Shown one piece after another: positions 17,023-24,410 of a stretch of 64,000 nt of DNA (position 1 is its first letter; each line of letters begins with the position of its first letter). The DNA comes from Streptomyces sp. NWU339 (GTDB taxonomy: Bacteria > Actinomycetota > Actinomycetes > Streptomycetales > Streptomycetaceae), in the NCBI RefSeq assembly GCF_003143855.1, contig NZ_QFRK01000042.1, forward strand, positions 17,628-81,627. The letters run 5' to 3'. A model generated the notes under the pieces. That model saw nothing but the letters and a program-made list of their open reading frames with translations. It had not been told where the DNA came from and made no database searches. The position numbers and the translations under genes are program-made.

Positions 17023-17465
17023 GGCTGCCTCCTGTTCAGAACGCGACGGGTCGCGGACGCGGCCGCCCACACGGCGCCGAGCGCCGCGAGCGGGGTGACG
17101 GCGAGGTAGGTGAGGGCGAGGCCGTGGCTGCCGCCGTCGAACAGGTTCCGGCCGTCGACGGCGTAGGTCGAGAAGGTCGTGAAACCGCCGAGGACTCCGG
17201 TGCCGAAGAACGGGCGGACCAGGGGGTGGGCGGTACGGACCTCGGTGATGATCACCATGAACACGCCGATCACGGCGCAGCCGGTGATGTTGACCCCCAG
17301 GGTCGTCCAGGGGAACCCGTCCGCCGGTGTCGGCCACCACAGGGAGGCCGCGTACCGGGCGGTGGCGCCCGCTCCCCCGCCGAGGGCGACCACCGCGACG
17401 ACGGGAGCGGTGGCACGCCGGGCGGGGCGGCGTCCGCGGAGAACCTCGGTGGGCGGGGCTGTCAC
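17019..17465 (-). CDS. crcB: FluC/CrcB fluoride channel subunit (proximal copy)
   Basis: A 148-residue FluC-family membrane protein, first of the three coupled genes. Family motifs are GAGATARYAASLWW, PWTTLGVNITGC and GVLGGFTTFSTYAVD. The sequence differs clearly from the distal copy, as expected for a heterodimer. I start at GTG 17465, which has AGGAG ten bases upstream and gives normal length; the open frame continues to 17624 but the extra residues are low-complexity. I looked for a fluoride riboswitch upstream and did not see one, although an ArsR-like gene ends 166 bp upstream on the same strand. Confidence 0.9.
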   Translation of the reverse strand: MTAPPTEVLRGRRPARRATAPVVAVVALGGGAGATARYAASLWWPTPADGFPWTTLGVNITGCAVIGVFMVIITEVRTAHPLVRPFFGTGVLGGFTTFSTYAVDGRNLFDGGSHGLALTYLAVTPLAALGAVWAAASATRRVLNRRQP

Positions 17466-17631
17466 GGGCGTACGTCTCCTACTCGTCGAGCGGCCCGGAC
17501 GTGCGGGCGCGCGCCTCCACAAGTAGGGGCCGTTGGCGGCGTGCCGCGGTTCGGGTACGGCGGGCCCCACCGCCGCGCCGCGAGACGTGCTCGCGGCCGA
17601 AGGCCACCCTAACGCCTGGGGCACGAGAGGG

Positions 17632-17928
17632 TCACTTCACGCTGCCGTGGTCGTCGCGCGGTGGCGTGCGCCACCAGCCCTTCTCGAACACCGCCGCGAC
17701 CTCGGCGATCCGCACCTCGTCGCGCCGGTAGTACGGGCGGCCGGCGACGTGGCTGGTGCGCAGCAGGCCGATGGCCGTGAGCAGCCGGAGGTGGCCGAGG
17801 GCCACGGGGTGGGGCATGCCGAACCGGGCGGCGACGGCTTCCGAGGTGACTCCGTGCGCGGCGTGGCCGGGCTCTCTCAGCCACGTCAGGATGCGCAGTC
17901 GGGTCCTGTCGGCGGGAGTCCTCAGCAT
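17632..17928 (-). CDS. ArsR-like winged-helix regulator
   Basis: A 98-residue winged-helix protein: PADRTRLRILTWL is the ArsR-type opening, VTSEAVAARFGMPHPVALGHLRLL is the recognition region, and GRPYYRRDEV the wing. No metal-binding cysteine cluster is present, so it is not a classical metal sensor. ATG 17928 is preceded by GGAGG with 8-bp spacing; an in-frame GTG at 17970 would add 14 residues. It is upstream of the FluC operon on the same strand, and I infer it may regulate fluoride export. Confidence 0.75.
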   Translation of the reverse strand: MLRTPADRTRLRILTWLREPGHAAHGVTSEAVAARFGMPHPVALGHLRLLTAIGLLRTSHVAGRPYYRRDEVRIAEVAAVFEKGWWRTPPRDDHGSVK

Positions 17929-18131
17929 GCCGTCCACCTCCGCCCCGGCGTCCTCTCCGGGCACGTCCACTGTCCCGCGATCGGAGCCCCCGTGTCATGC
18001 GCTCCGGCACCTTGTCCGAGAGTCGGCCCGCCCTGGCCACAAGGCGGTCGAACCGCACATCGCCTCGAGGGAACGGGCCCGGCCGCACAGGCACCGTGCG
18101 TGCGACCGGGCCCCGCCGCGACTGCAGGAAC

Positions 18132-18397
18132 TCACGAACTCACCGGTGGCGGAACCACGCCGCCACGGCCGCCGGGCTCGGTGTACGAGGCGGCGGTGTC
18201 GCCGTACTCGGAGTACTCGGAGTGCTCGGAGTACTCGGGCCAGCCGCGGGGGACGGCCGCGCCTGAACCGTCGGCCTCGAAGCCGCCGTCGGTGAGCGTG
18301 CTCGCCGCGGTCGCGGTCCGGGCGGGGGTGCGGTGAGGGAGAGTCCTGCGGCGAGCGGCAGCAGCAGGGCCCGGAGCGTGCGTCCGGGATGGAACAT
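18132..18397 (-). pseudogene. Remnant of a secreted GH53 arabinogalactan endo-galactanase, N-terminus only
   Basis: It begins with a clear signal peptide (MFHPGRTLRALLLPLAAGLSLT). The frame then shifts: in the next frame the sequence reads ATAASTLTDGGFEADGSG and later EYGDTAASYTEPGGRGG, which resembles the N-terminal carbohydrate-binding region of actinobacterial GH53 galactanases. The rest of that domain and the whole catalytic domain are absent. A 9-bp repeat expands the middle. It lies directly downstream of a GH42 beta-galactosidase tail on the same strand, as in galactan-utilisation operons. The family call is from memory of the motif. Confidence 0.6.
18204..18239. repeat. 9-bp tandem repeat, four copies, inside the GH53 remnant
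   Basis: Four copies of GTACTCGGA (plus-strand sense, two single-base changes) encode repeated Glu-Tyr-Ser in the remnant. This looks like slippage expansion in sequence that is no longer selected. Confidence 0.85.
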
Positions 18398-18460
18398 GGG
18401 TGTTCGTCGTCCCTCCGCCCGCGGTGTGAGCTGTTCACGCGGGCGGAGGGGAGTCGTGGC

Positions 18461-18631
18461 TCAGCGGTCGAGTCGGACGACCCGGACGGCTCCGCCCGGG
18501 ACCGCCAGGCGGCCCGCGGCGCGTTCACCCGTCAGCAGTTCGGTGCCGGGGGTGTCGAGCGGCACCTCGGTGTCGGTGCCGGTGTGGTTGACGGCGAACA
18601 GGAACGTGCCCGACTCCCCGGTGCGGCGCAC
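18461..18631 (-). pseudogene. 3'-terminal fragment of a GH42 beta-galactosidase
   Basis: Fifty-six codons and a stop remain. The reading FLFAVNHTGTDTEVPL, GTELLTGERAAGRLAVPGG and VRVVRLDR matches the C-terminal beta-sandwich of GH42 beta-galactosidases (NHT, ELLTG and VP-GG landmarks). There is no start codon; the 5' part stops at 18631, where an oppositely oriented LacI-family fragment begins with no bases between. The intact enzyme releases galactose from galacto-oligosaccharides; this copy cannot be functional. Confidence 0.78.
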
Positions 18632-18981
18632 CACTCATCGTCTCCGGTGACCACAGCCGGGCCAGCGGTGAGGCGGGCGCGGAGCGGCTGCTGACCCGTG
18701 CGCCGGACTTGGACGCCGTGTTCGTCGCCTCCGATCTGATGGCGCAGGCGGTGCTGACGGCGCTGCGCCGTGCGGGGCACCGGGTACCGGAGGACGTGGC
18801 GGTCGGCGGCTTCGACGACTCCCCGGCCGCCGTCGCCACCGGCCCCGGCCTCACCACGATCCGCCGACCCTGGGACCGCATCAGCACCGAGATGGTACGG
18901 GTCCTGCCGGCCCGGATCGGCGGCGAGGAACCGGCCGCGGTGATCCTCCCGACGGAACCGGTGAAGCGCGAGTTGACATAG
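18632..18981 (+). pseudogene. 3' portion of a LacI-family sugar repressor
   Basis: About 116 codons of the effector-binding domain remain: IVSGDHSRASGEAGAERLL, DAVFVASDLMAQAVL, HRVPEDVAVGGFDDSP and TTIRRPWDRI are the standard C-terminal LacI/GalR blocks. The HTH, hinge and first half of the sugar-binding domain are missing. An internal GTG could start a 90-residue product, but it would lack DNA binding. It runs outward from the joint with the GH42 fragment, so both genes lost their 5' halves in what looks like one deletion. The parent was probably the galactan-operon repressor. Confidence 0.82.
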
Positions 18982-19051
18982 CACGCCGTCCCTGGCCACC
19001 GGCGGGAATGCACACGGTCGTTGAAAAACCAACGAGTGCTACCGTTCACCT

Positions 19052-19441
19052 ATGGCAGCTGAGGCGGTGGACTCGCGGCTCGAGGAGCGGTGGCGGGAGA
19101 TCCTGTCGGTGCACGCGCGCACCCTCGGCGAGATCGACCGCGCGCTGCATCCGTACGGTCTGGGGGCCTCCGACTTCGAGGTGCTCGACATCCTGGTGGC
19201 CTCCCCGCCCGCGGAGGGCGAGCAGTGCAGAGTGCAGAACCTGGCCGGACGGATCCATCTCAGCCAGAGCGCGCTGTCCCGTCTCATCGCCCGGCTGGAG
19301 AAGGACGGCCTGGTCGCCCGGAGCGTCTGCGCGGAGGACCGGCGGGGCGTGTACGTGACGCTCACCCGAAAGGGCCGCGACCTGCACGCCGAGGTACTGC
19401 CGCTGCAGCGCGCGGCCCTCACCCGCGCGCTGGGCGGATAG
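19052..19441 (+). CDS. MarR-family transcriptional regulator
   Basis: A 129-residue MarR-type winged-helix protein. The recognition region is VQNLAGRIHLSQSALSRLIARLEKDGLV, and the wing holds the family signature DRRGVYVTLTRKG. The N- and C-terminal dimerisation helices are present but the C-terminus is short. The region before ATG 19052 lacks a ribosome site; TACCGT 6 bp upstream could be the -10 of a leaderless transcript. No divergent target gene remains next to it because the neighbouring genes are decayed, so its regulon is unknown. Confidence 0.87.
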   Translation: MAAEAVDSRLEERWREILSVHARTLGEIDRALHPYGLGASDFEVLDILVASPPAEGEQCRVQNLAGRIHLSQSALSRLIARLEKDGLVARSVCAEDRRGVYVTLTRKGRDLHAEVLPLQRAALTRALGG

Positions 19442-19787
19442 CCGCCGCCCCACAGGGCGGCCGCGGCGGCGGTACGCCTGCATGCCCACAGGCATTCGGA
19501 ACGACTCGTCCAGCCGAAGCACGGGCCCGGGCCCCGCTGCCCGGGAACTCCTGCGCCATGAACCCCGCGTGCCTCCGCGACTTCGGGGTAGTCGGATCAT
19601 GTCCGATAATTGACTGCACCATTTGAACGCAAGCCCACTCGGCGGGCGGTGAAATCTCGCAGTAGCAGGGGTGTTGACTTCGACATGTGAAGGCACGGTC
19701 TCTGCGGCGTTGTTTTTTCCTTCAGGTTTCACCTGGAAGGGCTGACCCCCACTCCGGCAGCGTTGCCGGTGCGCCCGAGGAGTACAC
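19442..19787. other. Intergenic region upstream of glcP
   Basis: This 346-bp stretch holds no convincing gene. It contains locally AT-richer sequence, including a TTGACT hexamer near 19673 and a run of T near 19711, so the glcP promoter probably lies here. I could not pair a -10 box with confidence. A 67-codon minus-strand open frame has no ribosome site or family resemblance. Confidence 0.4.
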
Positions 19788-21206
19788 GTGACCAGCACAG
19801 AGCAGGCCCCCAGGCCAGGAGCCGGTACGGCTCATCCCGAACATCTCGGGCACGTCATCTTCATCGCGGCGTCGGCCGCCATGGGCGGTTTCCTCTTCGG
19901 TTACGACAGCTCCGTGATCAACGGCGCCGTCGAGGCCATCCGGAGCCGCTATGGCATCGGATCCGCGGAGCTGGCCCAGGTCATCGCCATCGCCCTGATC
20001 GGCTGCGCCGTCGGCGCCGCGACCGCGGGCCGCATAGCCGACCGCATCGGCCGCATCCGGTGCATGCAGATCGCCGCGACCCTGTTCGCCATCAGCGCCA
20101 TCGGCTCGGCCCTGCCCTTCGCCCTGTGGGACCTCGCCTTCTGGCGCATCGTCGGCGGCTTCGCCATCGGCATGGCCTCGGTCATCGGTCCCGCCTACAT
20201 CGCCGAGGTCGCCCCGCCCGCCTACCGCGGCCGCCTCGGCTCCTTCCAGCAGGCCGCGATCGTCGTCGGCATCGCCACCTCCCAGCTGGTCAACTGGGGT
20301 CTGCTCCACGCCGCCGGCGGCAACCAGCGCGGCAACCTGATCGGCCTGGAGACCTGGCAGGTCATGCTGGGCGTGATGGTCGTCCCGGCCATGCTGTACG
20401 GGATGCTCTCCTTCGTCATTCCCGAGTCCCCCCGCTACCTGCTCTCCGTCGGCCGCCGCGAGCGCGCCCGCGAGATTCTCGCCGAGGTCGAGGGCAAGGG
20501 CATCGACCTCGACGCCCGCGTGACCGAGATCGAGCACGCCATGAAGCGCGAGCACAAGTCCACCTTCAAGGACCTGCTCGGCAGCAGCTTCCTCTTCAAG
20601 CGGATCGTCTGGATCGGCATCGGTTTGTCCGCGTTCCAGCAGTTCGTCGGCATCAACGTCGCGTTCTACTACTCCGCGACGCTGTGGCAGTCGGTCGGCA
20701 TCAATCCGACGGACTCGTTCCTCTACTCGTTCACGACATCGATCATCAACATCATCGGCACCGTGATCGCGATGATCTTCGTGGACCGCATCGGCCGCAA
20801 GCCGCTCGCACTCATCGGCTCCTCCGGCATGGTCGTCAGCCTGGCCCTGGAGGCCTGGGCGTTCTCGCACCCGTTGGTCGACGGCAAGCTGCCGGCCACC
20901 CAGGGCCTGATCGCCCTGGTCGCCGCCCACCTCTTCGTCCTCTTCTTCGCCCTGTCCTGGGGTGTAGTCGTCTGGGTGCTGCTCGGCGAGATGTTCCCGA
21001 ACAAGATCCGCGCCGCCGCGCTGGGCGTGGCCGCCGCCGCGCAGTGGATCGCCAACTGGATGATCACCGCGAGCTTCCCGTCGCTGGCCGACTGGAACCT
21101 CTCCGGCACCTACCTGATCTACACGTTCTTCGCGGCGCTCTCCATCCCGTTCGTCCTGAAGTTCGTCAAGGAGACGAAGGGCAAGGCGCTGGAGGAGATG
21201 GGGTGA
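19788..21206 (+). CDS. glcP: GlcP-type glucose permease (MFS sugar porter)
   Basis: A 472-residue, 12-helix transporter of the MFS sugar-porter family. Signature motifs are GGFLFGYDSSVINGA, the RIADRIGR loop, PESPRYLLSVGR between helices 6 and 7, QQFVGINVAFYYS, DRIGRKPL and the C-terminal ETKGKALEEMG. The length and many segments match, from memory, the Streptomyces coelicolor glucose/H+ symporter GlcP, the main glucose uptake system, which also feeds glucose-kinase-dependent carbon repression. GTG 19788 is preceded by GAGGAG with 6-bp spacing. No kinase or regulator is linked. Confidence 0.93.
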   Translation: MTSTEQAPRPGAGTAHPEHLGHVIFIAASAAMGGFLFGYDSSVINGAVEAIRSRYGIGSAELAQVIAIALIGCAVGAATAGRIADRIGRIRCMQIAATLFAISAIGSALPFALWDLAFWRIVGGFAIGMASVIGPAYIAEVAPPAYRGRLGSFQQAAIVVGIATSQLVNWGLLHAAGGNQRGNLIGLETWQVMLGVMVVPAMLYGMLSFVIPESPRYLLSVGRRERAREILAEVEGKGIDLDARVTEIEHAMKREHKSTFKDLLGSSFLFKRIVWIGIGLSAFQQFVGINVAFYYSATLWQSVGINPTDSFLYSFTTSIINIIGTVIAMIFVDRIGRKPLALIGSSGMVVSLALEAWAFSHPLVDGKLPATQGLIALVAAHLFVLFFALSWGVVVWVLLGEMFPNKIRAAALGVAAAAQWIANWMITASFPSLADWNLSGTYLIYTFFAALSIPFVLKFVKETKGKALEEMG

Positions 21207-21214
21207 CTCCCGGC

Positions 21215-21475
21215 TCGGTCCCGAGGAGAAGGGCCCGAGTCCCCGCCGCCGATCCCCAGGGCTCGCAGAGCGGCTTCCTCGATGATCCGCAGTCGGAGGT
21301 GGATCTGCTCCCGGTGCTCCTCGGCCGTCCGCGGGTGCTCGGTGCCGAAGGCGATCAGATCGAGATGGGCGCGCACCGGCACCGATCCCCACACTGTCGT
21401 ACGCCAGGACTCGAACCCGGCGGACTGGTGGGAACAGAGGATCAGTACCGAGGCCGGGCGGGCCAGGCGTTTTCA
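21215..21475 (-). pseudogene. Unrecognised coding remnant between glcP and the NCS1 permease
   Basis: A minus-strand frame opening just after a TGA has strong G/C third-position bias and reads like protein: SVLILCSHQSAGFESWRTT, then VPVRAHLDLIAFGTEHPRTAEE and RLRIIEEAALRALGI. Only a GTG inside it could serve as start, without a ribosome site, and the frame then runs on into the 3' end of glcP as antisense. I do not recognise the family. It is most likely the tail of a gene whose 5' part is lost. Confidence 0.4.
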
Positions 21476-21520
21476 CTGACGGAGCTCCACCCGCGGTGGA
21501 GGGGGAGCGGTCGGGACGCG

Positions 21521-22975
21521 TCAGACGCCCAGGGGCTCGGGCTGCTCGACGGGCTCCGCTGCGGCCGCCGCTCGAGGCGGCACCGGCGGCTTGGGCAGCG
21601 CCAGGTACAGCAGGCCGGAGACCAGAATCGTCGCGATCCAGCCGAGGCCGTACTCGCCGATGACGTTGTTCCTGGCCAGCGGGCCGGTGAACCAGGCGGA
21701 CGTGGTGAACATCAGCCCCGCGGCGAGGCCGGTCGCCCAAGCGGTGACCGCGGCGGGGGAGAAACCGCCCCGGTACCAGTAAGCGCTGGCGCGGGTGGTG
21801 TCGGCCATGGCCTGACCGTCGTACTCCGTACGCCGCAGCATGTCCGCGCCGAAGACGCCGACCCAGGCGGAGAAGGCGACCGCGAGCAGTGACAGGAAAG
21901 CGATGAACGAACCCATGAAGCCGGTCGCCACCAGCATCAGCACACTGCCGAAGACCAGCGAGATCACGGCATTGACCGACACCGCCCAGTGGCGCGGCAC
22001 CCGGAAGCCGAGCGTCTGCGCGGTGAAGCCGGCCGAGTACATCGACATCGCGTTGATCAGCAGCATGCCGATCAACGCCATCAGCAGATACGGCACCGCG
22101 ATCCAGGTCGGCAGGATCTTCCCGAGGAAGGAGACCGGGTCGGCGGCCGAGGCGAGGTCCGGCACGGAGGTCGCCATCACCACGCCCATGAGCACCATCG
22201 GCAGGACGACGATGCCGGCACCGCCGATCGAGGTGCCCACGATCGCCCTGGCGGAGGCCGTACGCGGCAGATAGCGCGTGAAGTCCGGCGCCGACGGGAT
22301 CCAGCTGACACCGCCCGCCGCGATCATGCCGATACCGGTGATCACCGCGGCCGTCGATCCGGCGGAGTGGGCGAACACCCTCGGCCAGTCGGTGTCCACG
22401 ATCAGGTGGGCGAGGACCAGGACCGAGAACAGACCGAAGAGGTAGGTCGCGTACTTGTTGCACCGTTGCACGGCGTTGATGCCGAGCCCGGAGATCGCGA
22501 AGGTCGCGACGACGAAAGCCAGCAGCATCACCATGTCCAGCGCGCTGTTCGCCTTCAGGCCGAACAGAATGTGCAGGATGGTGAGCATCGCGTAGGCGCC
22601 GACCACCGCGTTGATCGTCTCCCAGCCCCAGCGGGCCACCCAGATCAGCGAGCCGGGCAGCAGGTTGCCGCGCTGCCCGAAGACCGCCCGGGACAGCGCC
22701 ATGCCGGGCGCCCCGCCGCGCTTTCCCGCGATGCCGATGAGCCCGACCAGGCCGTACGACACGACAGGGGCGACGACGGCGACGACGAGCGCCTGCCAGA
22801 GATTGAGGTGATACGCCACGACGAGGCTCGCGCCCATGGTGAGCAGCAGCACGCTGATGTTGGCGCCGACCCAGGTGGGGAACAGCTCGCGGGTTCTGGC
22901 GGTGCGCTCACGATCGGGCACCTGTTCGATGCCGCGGGTTTCCAGTGCGCCTTCTGTCTCGGCGGTCCTGCTCAT
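21521..22975 (-). CDS. NCS1-family cytosine/purine permease
   Basis: A 484-residue, 12-helix transporter of the nucleobase:cation symporter-1 family (CodB/cytosine permease branch). Landmarks are FPTWVGANISVLLLTMGAS in helix 1, GKRGGAPGMALSRAVFG, the WVARWGWETINAVVG segment, AAGGVSWIPSAPDFTRYLPR and MYSAGFTAQTLG. It should import cytosine, another purine/pyrimidine base or a related compound with protons or sodium; the substrate cannot be read from the sequence. No cytosine deaminase gene adjoins it. Broken TnpB sequence lies immediately upstream. Confidence 0.9.
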   Translation of the reverse strand: MSRTAETEGALETRGIEQVPDRERTARTRELFPTWVGANISVLLLTMGASLVVAYHLNLWQALVVAVVAPVVSYGLVGLIGIAGKRGGAPGMALSRAVFGQRGNLLPGSLIWVARWGWETINAVVGAYAMLTILHILFGLKANSALDMVMLLAFVVATFAISGLGINAVQRCNKYATYLFGLFSVLVLAHLIVDTDWPRVFAHSAGSTAAVITGIGMIAAGGVSWIPSAPDFTRYLPRTASARAIVGTSIGGAGIVVLPMVLMGVVMATSVPDLASAADPVSFLGKILPTWIAVPYLLMALIGMLLINAMSMYSAGFTAQTLGFRVPRHWAVSVNAVISLVFGSVLMLVATGFMGSFIAFLSLLAVAFSAWVGVFGADMLRRTEYDGQAMADTTRASAYWYRGGFSPAAVTAWATGLAAGLMFTTSAWFTGPLARNNVIGEYGLGWIATILVSGLLYLALPKPPVPPRAAAAAEPVEQPEPLGV

Positions 22976-23036
22976 GAAGAAGGGTTCCGTGCTTCGGTCG
23001 GGGAAAGCGACTACGCGCGTACGGACGCGACCGCCC

Positions 23037-23790
23037 TATCCTACTTTGATCCGACTTAAGTAATTCAGTGGCGTTTGTCTCCTCGCTGAAGGAACAAGCC
23101 TCCTCGGGCCGGGAACCACGGCTGATACCGGCAGGGTTGTGACTCCACCCACGCGTAAACGCGCGGGCTTCGCCGTGCATGCGAACTTCGCCTGGGTGGC
23201 GCGGCTCTCCTTCGCGGTGCGCCCGCAGGACGGGCAGGTGCGGGAGGTGTTGCGAGGGTCCACGGCGATGACGGTCCGACCGGCGCTTTCAGCCTTGCGG
23301 CCGAGGCTCACGAGGCCCCCAACCCGTGTCGAGGGTGCCCCGGTTCAGGCCCGCTTTGGCGGCGGCGCCGCTCGGGAGGAAAGAGCCTGGCCGCTCGGGG
23401 TCGGGCTTGGGTTCGGGGGCGCGGGTCATGCCCGTTGTGTTGAGCCGCTCGTGGGCGATCACGTCGTGATCGCGGACGAGGTACCAGCATCTCCCTTCCC
23501 GCTTGATGCCGATCGTCTCGACCCGGCCGCGTACCGGGCGGTGCCGGTGCACGCGGGCGTGGCCGATGCCCTGGAGGCGGACGCGGGCCTGCGCATCGTG
23601 CGGGGTGGAGTCCCAGCGGCAGCCGTCACCGTCTTTCGGGAAGGTGACGGTGTCGAAGTGCCCGACGTCCTTGAACCCGGGGTATCCGGTCCTGGCGCCG
23701 CCGCCGTGGTCCGGCACGACTTCCAGACCGGGCAGGCGGTCAGCCGCCCACTGACCGCCTGCGACCACTGAACGCGTGCGGAAGGACTCG
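23037..23790 (-). mobile_element. Degenerate IS200/IS605-type TnpB (OrfB) element
   Basis: Two frame-shifted pieces of a TnpB-family RNA-guided nuclease remain. The 5' piece (about 23315-23770) reads GYPGFKDVGHFDTVTFPKDG, RVRLQGIGHARVHRHRPV and RVETIGIKREGRCWYLV, then AAAKAGLNRGTLDTGWG. The 3' piece (to about 23150) reads AESAGRTVIAVDPRNTSRTC and CPSCGRTAKESRATQAKFAC, the zinc-finger region. The middle of the RuvC domain is deleted and the end is out of frame, so no active nuclease can be made. I could not define the hairpin ends or a TnpA gene. Confidence 0.78.
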
Positions 23791-23791
23791 C

Positions 23792-24196
23792 CTAGGGGCG
23801 GGCCAGCAGGGTGCGGACTCCTTCGGACGTCAGCGTGAGGCGGTGTTCGGAGCTGCCGTCGATGGTGAGGGACAGTTCGTCGGCCGGCCACTGCGCGGCC
23901 AGGGCGCCGAGCGGTACCAGACGGTAGCGGGAGACGAACGGGAGCAGGCCCGACATCTCCAGTTCCGAGGTGAACACGGGCACCACCTGGATGCCGTCCG
24001 GCTGTTCCATCACCGGCAGCGCGACGGCGCCGGGGTCGGCGGCCGTCTCGTCGCCCGTGTCGTCGGGCACGGGGATCAGTACGTCACTGTTGGCGAGGGC
24101 GTCCAGAGCCGCCGTGTCCTCGGTGTTCTCCGAGAGAGCGTCCAGGGCCCGCTGGGCGGGCGTGGGTCCGTTGTTCTCGTGCGCGGGTGTCTCCAT
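23792..24196 (-). CDS. SseB-domain protein
   Basis: A 134-residue protein with the SseB N-terminal domain seen in many Streptomyces proteins: ALDALANSDVLIPVPDD, IQVVPVFTSELEMSGLLPF and YRLVPLGALAAQWP. The name comes from a type III secretion effector regulator, but in actinobacteria the function is unknown. The first 25 residues are polar and disordered. ATG 24196 is preceded by GGGAAA. It is divergent from the GAPDH gene across a 214-bp region containing AT-rich sequence, where both promoters should lie. Confidence 0.8.
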   Translation of the reverse strand: METPAHENNGPTPAQRALDALSENTEDTAALDALANSDVLIPVPDDTGDETAADPGAVALPVMEQPDGIQVVPVFTSELEMSGLLPFVSRYRLVPLGALAAQWPADELSLTIDGSSEHRLTLTSEGVRTLLARP

Positions 24197-24410
24197 GGCT
24201 GTTTCCCTCGTAGCGGTGGTCGTACGGACCGGACCGGATCGGTGATCGGAACAAGATCCGCTCCGGGCACGGTCCTGCACGCGTACCCGATCGCGCGGGA
24301 CGCAACCCTGCCGGAAGGACGTCCTCCGAGGGGCCGGAAGGACACCCCCTGAGAGCCTCTTGACCCGCACGGTTATCATATGAGCGCCGCCTAGCTCGAA
24401 AGATAATCCT

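Noticed and set aside
17466..17631. Fluoride riboswitch upstream of the FluC operon
   Set aside because: I looked for the conserved GG-GATGG and pseudoknot elements and found none; a covariance search would be needed to exclude it.
19419..19622. 67-codon minus-strand ORF downstream of the MarR gene
   Set aside because: No ribosome site or family resemblance; it overlaps the MarR stop as antisense.
21404..21420. tRNA gene
   Set aside because: Only a T-arm-like hairpin is present; no acceptor, D or anticodon arms can be drawn at the right spacing.
19722..22463. 913-codon minus-strand open frame opposite glcP
   Set aside because: Antisense to a clear transporter; Asp/Gly/Arg-rich with no family features.
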